A stretch of 64,000 nt of DNA from Serpula lacrymans var. lacrymans S7.9. Taxonomy: Eukaryota > Basidiomycota > Agaricomycetes > Boletales > Serpulaceae. The position numbers and the translations under genes are program-made. Shown here one piece after another: positions 1 to 10,110 of the stretch. Below the pieces are notes generated by a model. It ran no database searches, was not told where the DNA came from, and worked only from the letters and a program-made list of their open reading frames with translations. The stretch is from assembly GCF_000218685.1 (NCBI RefSeq), contig NW_006763292.1:2991909-3055908 (forward strand). Direction: 5' to 3'. Position 1 is the stretch's first letter, and each line of letters opens with the position of its first letter.

Positions 1-246
1 TTAATGGATAAATCCAAGCTAATATTGTACATCAAGTAACTACCCCTTGTATAGTAAACAGTGAAGATCAGACCTAAAGAGGAAAATGAAAGAGAAGTGG
101 TCTAATCTCAAAATTAACCAATAGGAAGAAAAAAAAGTAAGGTGGTACAACTAACATTATTAATAAGCATGTGGGAGAATTCCCATGAGAGGGAAATGTG
201 TGATTGGTTAGATCAGTAATCCCATGATGGGAAACTGTGTCATAAT
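1..246. other. No gene recognised
   Basis: AT-rich sequence with no supported ORF, RNA or repeat. The last five bases (ATAAT, 242-246) are a possible target duplication of the adjacent LTR. Confidence 0.5.
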
Positions 247-471
247 TGACAAAAGCGGATAAACCCGGTCTCTGCTAAAGTGGCCATTGTTCTCCTAGAA
301 GTTATTATACCTTAGCAAGTAACACCTCCAACTATAAGTAGTAGGGGGTTTAGTATAGAAATACCTCAGTCGTTTCTATAGCCTCTTCAGCAGCGGCTGA
401 GGTATGCTACATTACATTTATTAGAGATTACCTTAAACTGACATCTATTGTAGTTTCACTTAGATTTAATA
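247..471 (+). mobile_element. Solo Copia-type LTR
   Basis: The segment starts TGACAAAAGCGG and is the same family as the LTR at 53606-53892 and the LTR stub next to the Copia pol at 43545-43675. Shared blocks include GGATAAACCCGGTCTCTGC, a GTAGTAGGGGGTTTAG block and the AGTTTCACTTAGATTTA end. It is shorter than the 53.6-kb copy because the stretch with the repeated CTCCATGGAG and CTCCTAGGAG motifs is missing. ATAAT precedes the start and recurs at about 469-473, a likely 5-bp target duplication. No internal region is attached, so it is a solo LTR. The exact 3' end is uncertain by a few bases. Confidence 0.75.
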
Positions 472-1033
472 ATAACTTTCTTGCTGATTAATCTTTCTCC
501 AGGGTATTTCTGTGCTATGCCTATGAACAAGGCTATGCAAGTGGGATATCTTCTGGTGGATGTAGGAAAAGTTTCCTAAGTTGTAAGTATGATAGTCTGT
601 GAGTGTAAAGAGAAAATAAGAAGAAAAAAGAGATAAGTAAAAGAACACCAGCAGTGACCTCCAGTCTGATAGCAAGTGGAGTGGTTGGAAGAGGGTTGGA
701 ATAATATGACTTATAACATCACTTAATGCTACCTGTCTGTGTAACTAAGTCTAATATTCTGTTTATTGGCATAGCATTAGGACTTCACATAATCAACAGC
801 TCATACAAACACCTAGTATATGAGCCAAACAACAACTATGATCATTCCTCACAATTATCATCACCTTACTCGTTATAAACTTCTACCTCTCACCAATCCC
901 AGAACCCCCATCCACCCCCAATCTGTCTATCCAAACTCATCATTCCACTTTTTCCACTTAATCCCTTTCACAAAACACATATTTTTGCCCAATGAGAGAA
1001 TCTTGTTTAATTATCCCTCTCATACCTCCCTGT
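472..1033. other. No gene recognised
   Basis: Short ORFs on both strands show no recognisable domain. The five bases CCTGT at 1029-1033 are the left target duplication of the next LTR. Confidence 0.4.
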
Positions 1034-1543
1034 TGTTACAATTAAACATACCAGCACCTACTTGTGCTTCACTTTTGTACTTGTACTTTTATTTTTCAAG
1101 TCACATGACCAGTCATGTGACCATTTACTTTACTTTTCATTTTCGGACCTTTTCTTTAAATTTCATTCTCCGCTTTAACCTTGTACTGTAGTTTTCACAC
1201 TGTGCCATGTGGCACTTCCCCTTGTATTTCAAACTCCACCTTTCTCATGCGGTGCCGCCTTTATTCTTATTTTAGATACAAGTATCTCACGCAGTGGAGC
1301 TGGTCACACGGGCTAGGCCCCATGACATCAACAGCCACTGACTCTAGCAACTGTACAGTACATATATACAAACAAACCTGTATTAGTATATAAACCCCAA
1401 TAGATCTTGGGGAAAGGACTCAGCAAGTCCTCCTGTTGTCTAGCACAACTAACTCACTGCAGCCTAAGGGGTAACCACTCCCCATCATCTTCTCTATAGT
1501 GTGTTCCTGTGTGCGCCAGAGTAAATAACTCTTGGTTGTTACA
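1034..1543 (+). mobile_element. Solo Gypsy LTR, long variant
   Basis: Starts TGTTACAATTAAACA and ends CTTGGTTGTTACA, flanked on both sides by CCTGT (1029-1033 and 1544-1548), a perfect 5-bp target duplication. From about 1139 onward it matches the LTRs of Gypsy A and B. It is 510 bp, against 390-423 bp for the other copies in the window, because about 95 bp (roughly 1049-1140) sits near its 5' end. That extra piece contains a perfect inverted repeat (see 1100-1121). The transcript-start 11-mer found intact in Gypsy A has decayed here to CAGCAAGTCCT. Confidence 0.88.
1100..1121. repeat. Perfect 10-bp palindrome in an LTR
   Basis: GTCACATGAC, then CA, then GTCATGTGAC: two perfectly complementary 10-base arms with a 2-base spacer. 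Each arm carries a CACATG/CATGTG E-box-like core. It lies inside the segment that is unique to this LTR copy. A binding site is only a possibility. Confidence 0.7.
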
Positions 1544-1574
1544 CCTGTACGTCCCACCTCTGTAGATAAAATCT

Positions 1575-1770
1575 TTGTTGGTGTAGAACCAATTGAGGTT
1601 TGGTTTGGACTTACATTTCATTTTCATGTTTCTCTTACCAGGCCATATGATTGTATCTGCCAGTGGGAAAAGGGTTAACAGCCTAATAAGGGGACTACAC
1701 TTAGACTACCTTTTGGACCTGAGTTTTGCACTACACCCTTTACTATAAATTTCTAATCAACTTCTACCTA
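1575..1770 (+). mobile_element. Fragment of Gypsy 5' leader
   Basis: Degenerate match to the untranslated leader of Gypsy A (about 3757-3905). Shared landmarks in order are GGTGT.GAACCA, ACCAGGCC, GCCAGT.GGA.AAGGGTT, and AACAGCCTAA matching gAcAGCTTAA, then GGACC. It belongs to an older decayed copy beside, not part of, the LTR at 1034-1543, since that LTR has its own target duplication on both sides. Confidence 0.55.
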
Positions 1771-1859
1771 CTTTAACATACATGGTAGTGCTGGATAGAA
1801 GAGGACCAGCTTATCAAAGAGAAAGGATAAATCCATGAGACATTTTTAGATATACATTT

Positions 1860-2282
1860 TGTTACAGTACACAATTTTTCAAACCTTTGATTTTCAATCT
1901 CCGCTTTAACCTTCTTCTTTTCAATTTTTCACGCAATTGTGCCATGCAGCACTTTTCCTTTTGTTCAAACTCCACATTCTTGCGCTGTGCTGCCTTTTTT
2001 CATTTTTAGCTACAAGTCTCTCACGCAGTAGAGCTGATCACATGGGCTGTACCCGATGACATCATCAGCCACTGCCTTATCAACTGTATAGTACAACATG
2101 TACAAACAACCTGTAGTAGTATAAGTACCCCAATAAATCCAGGAAACTCCTCAGCAAATCCTCCTGTTGTTTACCCACAACTAACTCGGTCCTAAACCAA
2201 ACAGAGATTATCCACCCTCTCACTCACTCCTCTCTGCTTGTTTCTCTTTGTGCACCAGAGTATAAAAACTCTGGTTGTAACA
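1860..2282 (+). mobile_element. Solo Gypsy LTR
   Basis: TGTTACAGTACACA...CTGGTTGTAACA, flanked by CATTT at 1855-1859 and 2283-2287 (perfect 5-bp duplication). It has the conserved LTR landmarks CTCCGCTTTAAC, CTCTCACGCAGTAGAGCTG, CACTGCCTTATCAACTG and CCCCAATA. It is more diverged than the other copies. Its transcript-start 11-mer has decayed to CAGCAAATCCT, so it is probably the oldest solo LTR of this family here. Confidence 0.85.
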
Positions 2283-2763
2283 CATTTACATATAGCAATT
2301 CAATTATCTACTTGAATTTTGGTATATCTAGGTCAAAGACATTTGTTTGTGTGCTTTTTTTACTTTCTCTGCCACAGATGGAGCACCGACACTGAAAACA
2401 AGCCCTCATTTTCAACTATTATCCTGATTTGAATGTTCAGGCATTGGTGGCGTTGAATTTCCAGCTTTTGATGATGTCCAATGTACACAAGGGACCCCTA
2501 TATCAAAGACTGAGGGCCTGAGCATCCCTAATTTTGTGCTCCCAGGGTCGTTACAATTAGATCCCTTGCATGGCACCCCAATATCAAAGACATTGTTTGT
2601 AAGTGTGGGTGCCAGGGAGAGATCTGAGGAGGGCTCTGGGGAGGAAGTGGAGGAATACGGGGGGTATTTAGATGAGTTGGACCCCCCCCCCCCTGGGATG
2701 GCAAATTATTTGATAAGCCAGTTAACTCAATTGAAATTGCTGATGAATTGAATATCAGATCTT
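2283..2763. other. No gene recognised
   Basis: Contains an 11-C run near 2688 and imperfect direct repeats around TATCAAAGAC (about 2500 and 2580). No domain could be recognised in the overlapping short ORFs on either strand. Confidence 0.4.
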
Positions 2764-2979
2764 TACAGTGACTCCAAAAACCCTTTTCATATTTACTCTG
2801 GGTATTATGCATGAAGTAATGAAGTATACCATCAAACAGCTTGAGTATTACACTTAGCTTTGATGGCATCATAGATATTACATACTCTTGGCTATAAAAT
2901 TGCCCCCCAGATCATGTGATTTGGTCCACATGCTATGGAGATATGGTCAATTTAAAGTAGTGATACCATGAAAAGGGTA

Positions 2980-3145
2980 TTTGGATATTATTAGTACTTG
3001 GTCAGCCTCTTTTTGCCCTAAGCACTGCCTGAATCCTTCTACGCATGCTTTCAATCAATGTTTGACACTCCTCAACTGGTATCTTCTTTCACTCCACTTA
3101 AGTTCTTTCCCACAATTCATAAATCCCATTCAGGGGATTTTCATA
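2980..3145 (-). pseudogene. Tc1/mariner transposase, C-terminal part (pseudogene)
   Basis: The minus-strand translation contains VEECQTLIESMRRRIQAV followed by LRAKRG, the standard Tc1 transposase C-terminus. It continues the 9391-10110 fragment after removal of Gypsy A and one copy of CCCTG. In-frame stops precede and follow the block. Confidence 0.8.
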
Positions 3146-3383
3146 CCCTGTGTTACAATAACACAATTTCCGGACATCTCCTTTCCTTTTTATTCTCCGC
3201 TTTAACTTTATACTTTAAGTGCCACGCGGCATTTCCCTTTCTCGCGCCGCGTTGCCTTTCTTTTACTTTTAGACTTAACTCTCTCACGCAGTAGAGCTGG
3301 CCATACGGGCTAGGCCCTATGACATCATCAGCCACTGCCTTCATCAACTGTATAGTACACATGTACAAACAAACCTGTAGTAG

Positions 3384-3391
3384 TATATATA
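3384..3391 (+). promoter_or_regulatory. LTR TATA box
   Basis: TATATATA in the 5' LTR. The same position is occupied by TATATATA, TATATAAA or TATTTATA in the other LTR copies of this family. It would set the RNA start at roughly 3415. Confidence 0.6.
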
Positions 3392-3415
3392 CCCCAATAG
3401 ATCCAGGAGACTCCT

Positions 3416-3426
3416 CAGCGAGTCCT
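3416..3426 (+). promoter_or_regulatory. Predicted RNA 5' end, self-primer
   Basis: CAGCGAGTCCT, about 32 nt after the TATA box, is the exact reverse complement of 3543-3553. In Tf1-type elements the first 11 nt of the RNA fold back and prime minus-strand synthesis. The position and length here fit that model. The start site itself is inferred. Confidence 0.65.
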
Positions 3427-3542
3427 CCTGTTGTATACCAACTAACTCACTGCAGCCCAAGGGGTACCCACTCCCCATCTTCCACTACCTTTATAGTGTG
3501 TTCCTGTGTGCGCCAGAGTAACTAACTCTTGGTTGTTACATT

Positions 3543-3553
3543 AGGACTCGCTG
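3543..3553 (+). promoter_or_regulatory. Putative self-priming primer-binding site
   Basis: AGGACTCGCTG begins two bases after the LTR. It lacks the TGG start expected of a tRNA-primed site. Instead it is an 11-base perfect complement of 3416-3426. Gypsy B has the same site with one change in the last base (35563-35573). Confidence 0.7.
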
Positions 3554-4060
3554 TTTCTACTCTCTCGCACGTGTGTGCAGAAGTCCCATCATTTGGGCAC
3601 CCGGACTCCAGGGTGAAGGAGATTGGTTAGCGGTTAGGAATATCCCACATAGCAGATAGGTGCGCTCCTAGCGACGGCCTTGTAGTGCTTTGGGAGAAGA
3701 ACCCAAACCTTCGAATATGCGGCCCCCAGCGTTAAGGGGAGTACTTAGCTCAGCAGTCGGTGTGGAACCACTGTTGATTAGATTTAGAATACAAACTTTC
3801 ACTTTCGAATACCTCTGACCAGGCCGGGCACTTGCCTCCGCCAGTTGGAGAAGGGTTGACAGCTTAACAAGCGGACCACCCCCTGACAACCGTTCGGACC
3901 AGGGTTTATTACAAATACATTTTATATACCTTTCAAATACTATAGTGTGGGTAGTCGGAGATTGAGATCCGATACTCAGCTGGGAAGAGGTTGATCCGCA
4001 GATAGCAAGCGGGGACCCCCAGTTACCTATTTTTACGTTACCCAAAGAGAACAAGTCGAC

Positions 4061-5119
4061 ATGTCGTCGCAAGATATGAATGCGCTACTGCACGCAATGC
4101 GTGTGCAGATAGCTGAATTAACCTCGCAGCTCGCCGAGATACAGGCCAACCCCCCTGTAGCAACCCCCTCGGTAGAGAAAAAGTTCAATAAGAAAGTCGA
4201 AGTCGTCGCTGACCCTGGCGCCTTCGAAGGAGACAGAGCGCGATTTGCCGAATGGTGGATCAAGCTCCAGATTTGGGTCAAGGCGAACTGGGACGCTTTC
4301 GCCGACGATTTTGAGGTAGCCACTGCGGTGCTATCTCGCCTAAAAGGACCTGTGGCGGGTTGATACGCCCAAGTAAGACTCCAGGAATGCTACACCGCGG
4401 GTGTGTGGCCTACCTGGGACGATCTCAAGAAAGAGATCGAAAAATATTTCAAACCACAAGCTGAGCGAGACTGGGCGCGTCAGCAAATCCGTTCCTTCAA
4501 ACAAGGAAACATGAGGACGGATGATTATGTCACCCGGTTCCTGGCCCTCTCTATCCAAGGAGGGTTAGGTAACAAACACGCAGTAGAACTGCTGGAACGC
4601 AATGTGAACCCTCGCATTGCAGAGCAGATCTACCTGCAGGATACGAGAAGTGACGACCTGGCTCTGGCAGCCGAGGAAGTCAGACGAGTCGGTAGGGCCA
4701 TGGAGCTCTACGCTATGCACCAAGGTGGCGGGTCCACCAAACAAACCACTATACCCCAGAGGCGCCCTGGGTCATCAAACCAACATCATAATCACTCTCA
4801 CGGGTTCAAGCCGTTCGGGCTGCAGCCAGGACAGGGTGCTCCTATGGATATCGGCGCGGTCCAAGGCGGACAAATGCGCAGATTCAAGGGCAACTGTTAC
4901 AACTGCAGCCAAGAGGGACACATGTCCCGAGACTGTAGAAACGGGGCGCAGGCTGCCCAACAAAATAATCAAAGGCGCCAGGCGCGCCAATTAGAAATCG
5001 CAAAGCCGGACGATCGGCTCAACTCTTTGGCCGGTCGTTCTTACGACGAAATCCGGGCCTTCTTCTATGACCAACAGGTCAACGAAATGAAGGCTCAGGG
5101 AAAAGAATTTGGGGCTTAA
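4061..5119 (+). pseudogene. gag: Gypsy A gag, one nonsense codon
   Basis: Capsid/nucleocapsid polyprotein of 352 codons starting at ATG 4061 (MSSQDMNALLHAM). The middle resembles the retrotransposon gag capsid region (WWIKLQIWVKANWDAF, LKKEIEKYFKPQ, then RTDDYVTRFLAL). Near the end is a CCHC zinc knuckle, CYNCSQEGHMSRDC. A TGA at 4361-4363 interrupts the frame where Gypsy B has CGA, a C-to-T change at a CpG. Downstream of it the frame is open to TAA at 5117-5119. The product would package element RNA in cytoplasmic particles. With the stop only a fragment of about 100 residues is made unless it is read through. Confidence 0.9.
5098..5104 (+). promoter_or_regulatory. Putative -1 frameshift heptamer
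   Basis: G_GGA_AAA in the gag frame (codons CAG GGA AAA), 12 bases before the gag stop. It is a canonical X_XXY_YYZ slippery pattern. Moving back one base gives an open frame straight into pol. Gypsy B keeps the heptamer (34077-34083). Confidence 0.7.
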
Positions 5120-8100
5120 GTCACTTGGGTACCTTAGCTCCTGGTAAAAATGAAGTAAACCACAACAAAGTGGCCCCTGCTCCGGGGTGTTGCACGAGCA
5201 ATAACGGAATGACGGGGATGGCTCCCCAATTTGTAAATAAATTTTTAAATTTGTTATCAGAAGTATGTACTTGTATAAAGAAATGTAACTGTAATATTTA
5301 TGATACTACCGCTGCACCAGCGTCTCCCTTGGAGCGTGGCCCCGGCGAGACAAACACTAGGGTGCTTGATTCTGGTGAAACAAAAACAGAAAAACATGTA
5401 TCATTCAAAATTCCTTCTTCTTCTTCTTTGGAGCCACCCTTTCCCGAAATCCCAAGGTGTGCGTTGATGCGCATGTATTTATTCCAAAAGGAGATCTGTT
5501 TAGACATTGGTGTGGAAAACCTTGCCCGGGGCACAGTACACCCGGCCAGCGCACTGCTTGATTCAGGCGCTAACGGAATCTTCATAGATCAGGTCTGGGC
5601 GGAGCAAATTGGACTCCCCCTTATAAAATTAGAAATGTCTATTCCCGTCTATAACGTTGACGGTACGCTTAACGCAGGTGGCTGTATTACACACAAATGT
5701 TCTTTTGTGGTCGAATACCAAGGACACAGAGAACGAGTCACTGCCGAAGCTACCCAACTAGGGAAGATTAATTTAATCTTAGGCTGGACCTGGCTATTCA
5801 AACACAATCCTGAGATCAACTGGCAGACAGGGGTTGTCACATTGTCACGTTGTCCCCAGGAATGTGTAAACTTGGGTAAACCAAATCATGTCCGTCACAA
5901 TGAGCGTCTCGAAAAGTTAAACGCTAGTCACATTTACGAGCTCAGATCTTTAGAAAAGATCGACAATGACGATGATGAGGTAAAACCTGAGGAAGAGATT
6001 AAGAGGCTGGTACCTCCCGAGTACCACGACTTCTGGAAAGTCTTTTCAAAACACAAATCAGAGCGCTTCCCAGAGGCTAAGCCTTGGGACCATGCTATAG
6101 ATTTGAAAGACACCTTCAAACCAAGGAAGGGACACATGATACCACTCTCTGCTCCCGAAAGAGACGAGGTATCTAGTTTCATAGACGAACAACTTAGGAA
6201 AGGTTACATCAGACCTTCCAAAAGTCCTATGACGTCCCCGGTGTTCTTCATTCCTAAAAAGGATGGTAAAAAGCGAATAATTATGGACTATCGTTACGTG
6301 AATGAGCACACGGTTAAAAATGCGTATCCTCTGCCTTTGATTAGTCAGCTAGTGGACAAATTGGCTGGCGCCAAGATCCTGACAAAGATGGATCTCAGAT
6401 GGGGTACAACAATGTACGAATCAAAGAGGAAGATGCTTGGAAGGCCGCGTTCACGTGCCACCGAGGATCTTTCGAACCCCTTGTTATGTTCTTTGGGTTG
6501 ACCAATTCACCGGCGACCTTCCAGAGCATGATGAACGAGATCTTTGCGGATATGGAAAACTGTGTTGTCATTTACATTGACGATTTATTAATATTTACAA
6601 AGTCGGACGATAAGGCTGAGCATGACAGGATCGTGCAAGAAGTCCTTCGACGCTTACAGGAACGGGACCTATTCGTCAAACCCGAAAAATGTAATTTTAA
6701 AGTGAAGGAAGTAGACTTCCTCGGTATGATCATAGGCCAGAACGGAATCAGGATGAACCCTGAGAAAGTTCAAGCTATTTTGGAATGGCCAGAACCTACT
6801 CGCGTCAAAGGAGTTAGGGCCTTCCTAGGCTTAGGTAATTTCTACCGAAGGTTTATTGAAGACTTCGCAAAAATCATGAGACCGTTGAACGATCTCACCA
6901 AAAAGGACCTTGTTTGGCATTGGGGCGCCAAAGAACAGGAAGCTTTTGATAAGCTTAAACAGGCATTTACAACAGCGCCCATATTGGCATTCCCTGAATT
7001 AGACAAAGAGTTCCGGCTAGAAACCGACTCTTCTGACTTCGCCACTGGGGCTGTTCTATCCATCAAATGCCCTGATGATCTTTGGAGGCCTTGTGCCTAT
7101 TTATCGCATAGTTTGTTGCCTACAGAGCGTAACTATCAAATATACGACAAGGAGATGCTGGCCATCATTAGAGCTTTAGAGCACTGGCGGTACTACTTAG
7201 AAGGTGCTAGGCACCAATTCGAAATTTGGACCGATCATAAGAACCTAGAGTACTTCATGACGGCCCGAGACCTGAACCGGAGACAGGCCCGCTACGCGGT
7301 GTACTTGTCAAGGTTCAATTATAAATTAATTCATAAGCCAGGAAGCTCAATGGGGAAAGCGGATGCTTTATCTAGAAGAGAGGATCATGCCAACGGCATC
7401 GAAGATGACAACAAAGGTGTCACCTTGATAGATCAATCAAGGGTCGCCAATGTTAGAATCGGGCAAGATTCCGACCTCCTAGAAGTCTTCAGGAAAGACA
7501 TCTCCCCAGAGGAAAAGGCGCGCCTTGACGGCAATGAAAACTATTTATGGAAAGACGGGCTCTTTCATTTCAAAAACAAAATCTATGTGCCGGAATCCGC
7601 AAGGATCAAGGCAATAGATAGACATCATGACACTCCAGTGGCTGGGCACCCTGGATGGCAACGAACGATGGAGTTGATCTCCAGAAACTACATGTGGCCG
7701 GGCATGGTCAAAAACATACAGGAATACATAAAATCCTGTCTGAGATGCGCCATGGCCAAGAATTCCCATCAACCGCCGGCCGGTAAACTCATGCCGAACC
7801 CGATACCAGCTGGCCCCTGGCAGGATATATCGGTGGACTTCACGACGGATCTGCCCGAGTCAAACGGGTACGATTCAGTAATGGTGGTAGTAGACCGCTT
7901 CTCCAAAGAAGTGGTATTCATACCCACCAACAAAACCATCACCGCCGCCGGTACGGCAGACCTATTTAAGGATTTCGTATGGTCAATCCATGGGTTACCA
8001 GAAACGGTAATCTCCGATAGAGGACCGCAATTCGCTAGCGAATTTACGAAAGAATTATGCCGGATGCTGGGCATCAAACCTAAATTATCCACGGCGTTCC

Positions 8101-8984
8101 ATCTGCAAACCGATGGACAAACGGAGAGACTCAACCAGGAGTTGAAACAGTATCTCCGGATATTTATTAACGACAGACAGACAGATTGGGCCAAGTGGCT
8201 AAAGATAGCCCAGTTCTCTTATAATATTAAACAGTTGTCGGCTACAGGAAAGGCACCATTCGAGGTTACTAGATCGTACCTCCCCAGAATGGGTGTAGAA
8301 CCTGGCAAAAGCAAAAACGAGGCTGCTGGGAACATGGCAAAAGACATGAAGTCTGTCTTGGACGAAACGCGCAAGGCGCTATTTAGAACTGCAGAGCAGA
8401 TGAAAGACAGGGCAGAGCGTAGACGCTCTAAGGCCCCTGACTACAAGGTCGGCGACCTGGTCTGGTTAGATACCGACCACTTAAAATTAAAAGACCGGCA
8501 GTCTAGAAAACTGACCGAAAAGTGGATTGGCCCTTACCGGATTAAGGAAGTCAAACCTAATGCGGTGGAGCTGGAACTCCCAAAACGAATGAGGGTGGTA
8601 CCCACGGTTAACATTAGCCGTGTGAAACCCTACAAAGGACCGCTGCCGGGACAGCGCGTAGACCGGCCCGGTCCGGTGGTAGTCACCCAGGAAGGTGAAG
8701 AAGAGTTCGAAGTCGAACGGGTGGTAGATGCACGCTTGAAGCGTGGAAAATTAGAGTTCCTGGTCCTATGGAAGGGCTACGGAGACGAGGACAGAACGTG
8801 GGAACCAGAATCCCATCTGGAAAACTCCCGCGACGCTGTTCGCGAATTTTATTCTAGGAATCCCTCAGCTCCCAGGAAGCTTAGAGGCATGGATTCAAAC
8901 CTTTTTAATTCCCTCTTTCAACCTATGCCCGAAAATTTTACCACTACCTCCGGAATTTGGTCTCGCCTGGAAGTCGAGCCTTAG
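5105..8984 (+). pseudogene. pol: Gypsy A pol, one frameshift
   Basis: Pol lies in the -1 frame relative to gag and is open from before the gag stop, so it is probably a frameshift fusion with no start of its own. Domains in order: aspartic protease with [12 protein letters not shown] (about 5556-5591), reverse transcriptase with YIDD (6573-6584), RNase H (TDSSDFATGAVLS), integrase with an HHCC zinc finger (H..H near 7621-7650, CLRCAMAK near 7738) and DDE residues (VDFTTD, VISDRGPQF, DGQTERLNQE), a GPY/F motif (KWIGPYRIKEV), and a C-terminal chromodomain (FLVLWKGYGDEDRTWEPE). At 6401-6404 a run of four G replaces the five G of Gypsy B. This shifts the frame inside the reverse transcriptase just after KMDLRWG. 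Restoring one base is all that separates the two open segments (5125-6501 and 6399-8984). Confidence 0.93.
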
Positions 8985-8992
8985 AAGGGGGG
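8983..8992 (+). promoter_or_regulatory. Polypurine tract of Gypsy A
   Basis: AGAAGGGGGG overlaps the last two bases of the pol stop and ends three bases before the 3' LTR. It is the expected plus-strand primer and is identical in Gypsy B. Confidence 0.8.
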
Positions 8993-8995
8993 TAG

Positions 8996-9385
8996 TGTTA
9001 CGATAACACAATTTCCGGACATCTCCTTTCCTTTTTATTCTCCGCTTTAACTTTATACTTTAAGTGCCACGCGGCATTTCCCTTTCTCGCGCCGCGTTGC
9101 CTTTCTTTTACTTTTAGACTTAACTCTCTCACGCAGTAGAGCTGGCCATACGGGCTAGGCCCTATGACATCATCAGCCACTGCCTTCATCAACTGTATAG
9201 TACACATGTACAAACAAACCTGTAGTAGTATATATACCCCAATAGATCCAGGAGACTCCTCAGCGAGTCCTCCTGTTGTATACCAACTAACTCACTGCAG
9301 CCCAAGGGGTACCCACTCCCCATCTTCCACTACCTTTATAGTGTGTTCCTGTGTGCGCCAGAGTAACTAACTCTTGGTTGTTACA
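8996..9385 (+). repeat. Gypsy A 3' LTR
   Basis: 390 bp, identical to the 5' LTR except G for A at its seventh base, as far as I could compare by eye. CCCTG follows. Confidence 0.95.
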
Positions 9386-9390
9386 CCCTG

Positions 9391-10110
9391 CAAGCCTCCT
9401 CTTAAAACAAGTCCAGAGATTGTTAATAGGGTTTGGGTCACGAGACTATGCAGGCCAAACCATAGTGTGGAATTCTTACTCCTCTAGCCAGTCCTTGACT
9501 TTCCTACAGATGTGCTTGGGGTTATTATCTTGCTGAAAGATGATGTGAGGAGGATTAAGACCATAATACTCCAGGGTTTGCTGGAACTCATCCTTCAACA
9601 TCTGAATGTAAAGGTCCCCATCCATCCTACTATCAATCTTGGTAGCAAATCCAACTCCTTTCCAAGTCATACAGCCCCACATCATTAAGGAACCTCCTCC
9701 AAACTTGAGGGTTCCATCTACCAGCCTATCACTAAGCCCCTCACCTGCCCTTTTCCATGCTCATTTTTGTCCATCTGACCCTAGGCAATTGATTTTAGTC
9801 TTATCAGACCATATTACTCTTTTTCAGTCCTCCAAAGTCCAATCCTTGTGAGCATAGGCAAAATCTAAACGAGCTTTGCAATGCCCTAGTAGAAAGAAGG
9901 GGGTGTTTGGACTTCACCACAGCCTGTATACCAGATTTTTTCAAGTAAAAACAAACAGTATTGGATGAGAGGGGCTGGTTGATGATGCTAGTAAGGGCTT
10001 TGGTCACTTGGCCAGCATTTTCAGCTTTGCCAAAGGTAATAAGATGTTGGGCATGTTGCTCTGGGCTGAAGGTAATACACAAAGCAAGGCATTGTTGAAA
10101 AATGGTGGAA
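9391..10110 (-). pseudogene. Tc1/mariner transposase, N-terminal and central part (pseudogene)
   Basis: The DDE transposase of the interrupted element. Going downstream on the minus strand it shows an HTH-like region (KAENAGQVTKAL, TVCFYLKKSGIQ), then LLSTRALQSSFRFCLCSQGLDF, the VIWSDETK-like first catalytic region in degraded form, then MMWGCMTWKGVGFATKID and IIFQQDNNPKH, the typical second-aspartate region. The reading frame is broken at least once between the HTH block (10082-9804) and the catalytic block (9685-9476). Its continuation lies beyond Gypsy A at about 2980-3145. It would have cut and pasted its own element at TA sites but is clearly inactive. Confidence 0.85.

Larger units (their letters stand above)
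3151..3540 (+). repeat. Gypsy A 5' LTR
   Basis: TGTTAC...GTTACA, 390 bp. It contains a TATA box (TATATATA, about 3384-3391) and, about 32 nt further, the 11-mer CAGCGAGTCCT that probably marks the RNA 5' end. Confidence 0.95.
3151..9385 (+). mobile_element. Gypsy A: complete chromodomain LTR retrotransposon
   Basis: 6235 bp, with 390-bp LTRs at 3151-3540 and 8996-9385 that differ at only one position I could see (TGTTACA versus TGTTACG). It is flanked by CCCTG at 3146-3150 and 9386-9390. Order: LTR, primer site, leader, gag, pol (protease, reverse transcriptase, RNase H, integrase, GPY/F, chromodomain), purine tract, LTR. This is the chromovirus type of Ty3/Gypsy. It looks recent, yet carries one nonsense codon in gag and one single-base frameshift in pol. 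It sits inside a Tc1/mariner transposase. Confidence 0.95.

Noticed and set aside
1549..1770. Treating 1034-1770 as the 5' end of one Gypsy element
   Set aside because: The LTR has CCTGT on both sides and no primer site follows. The leader-like fragment starts later in the leader and is more diverged, so it is a separate remnant.
2528..2872. ORFs around the 11-C run
   Set aside because: The homopolymer makes frames unreliable, and no motif is recognised on either strand.
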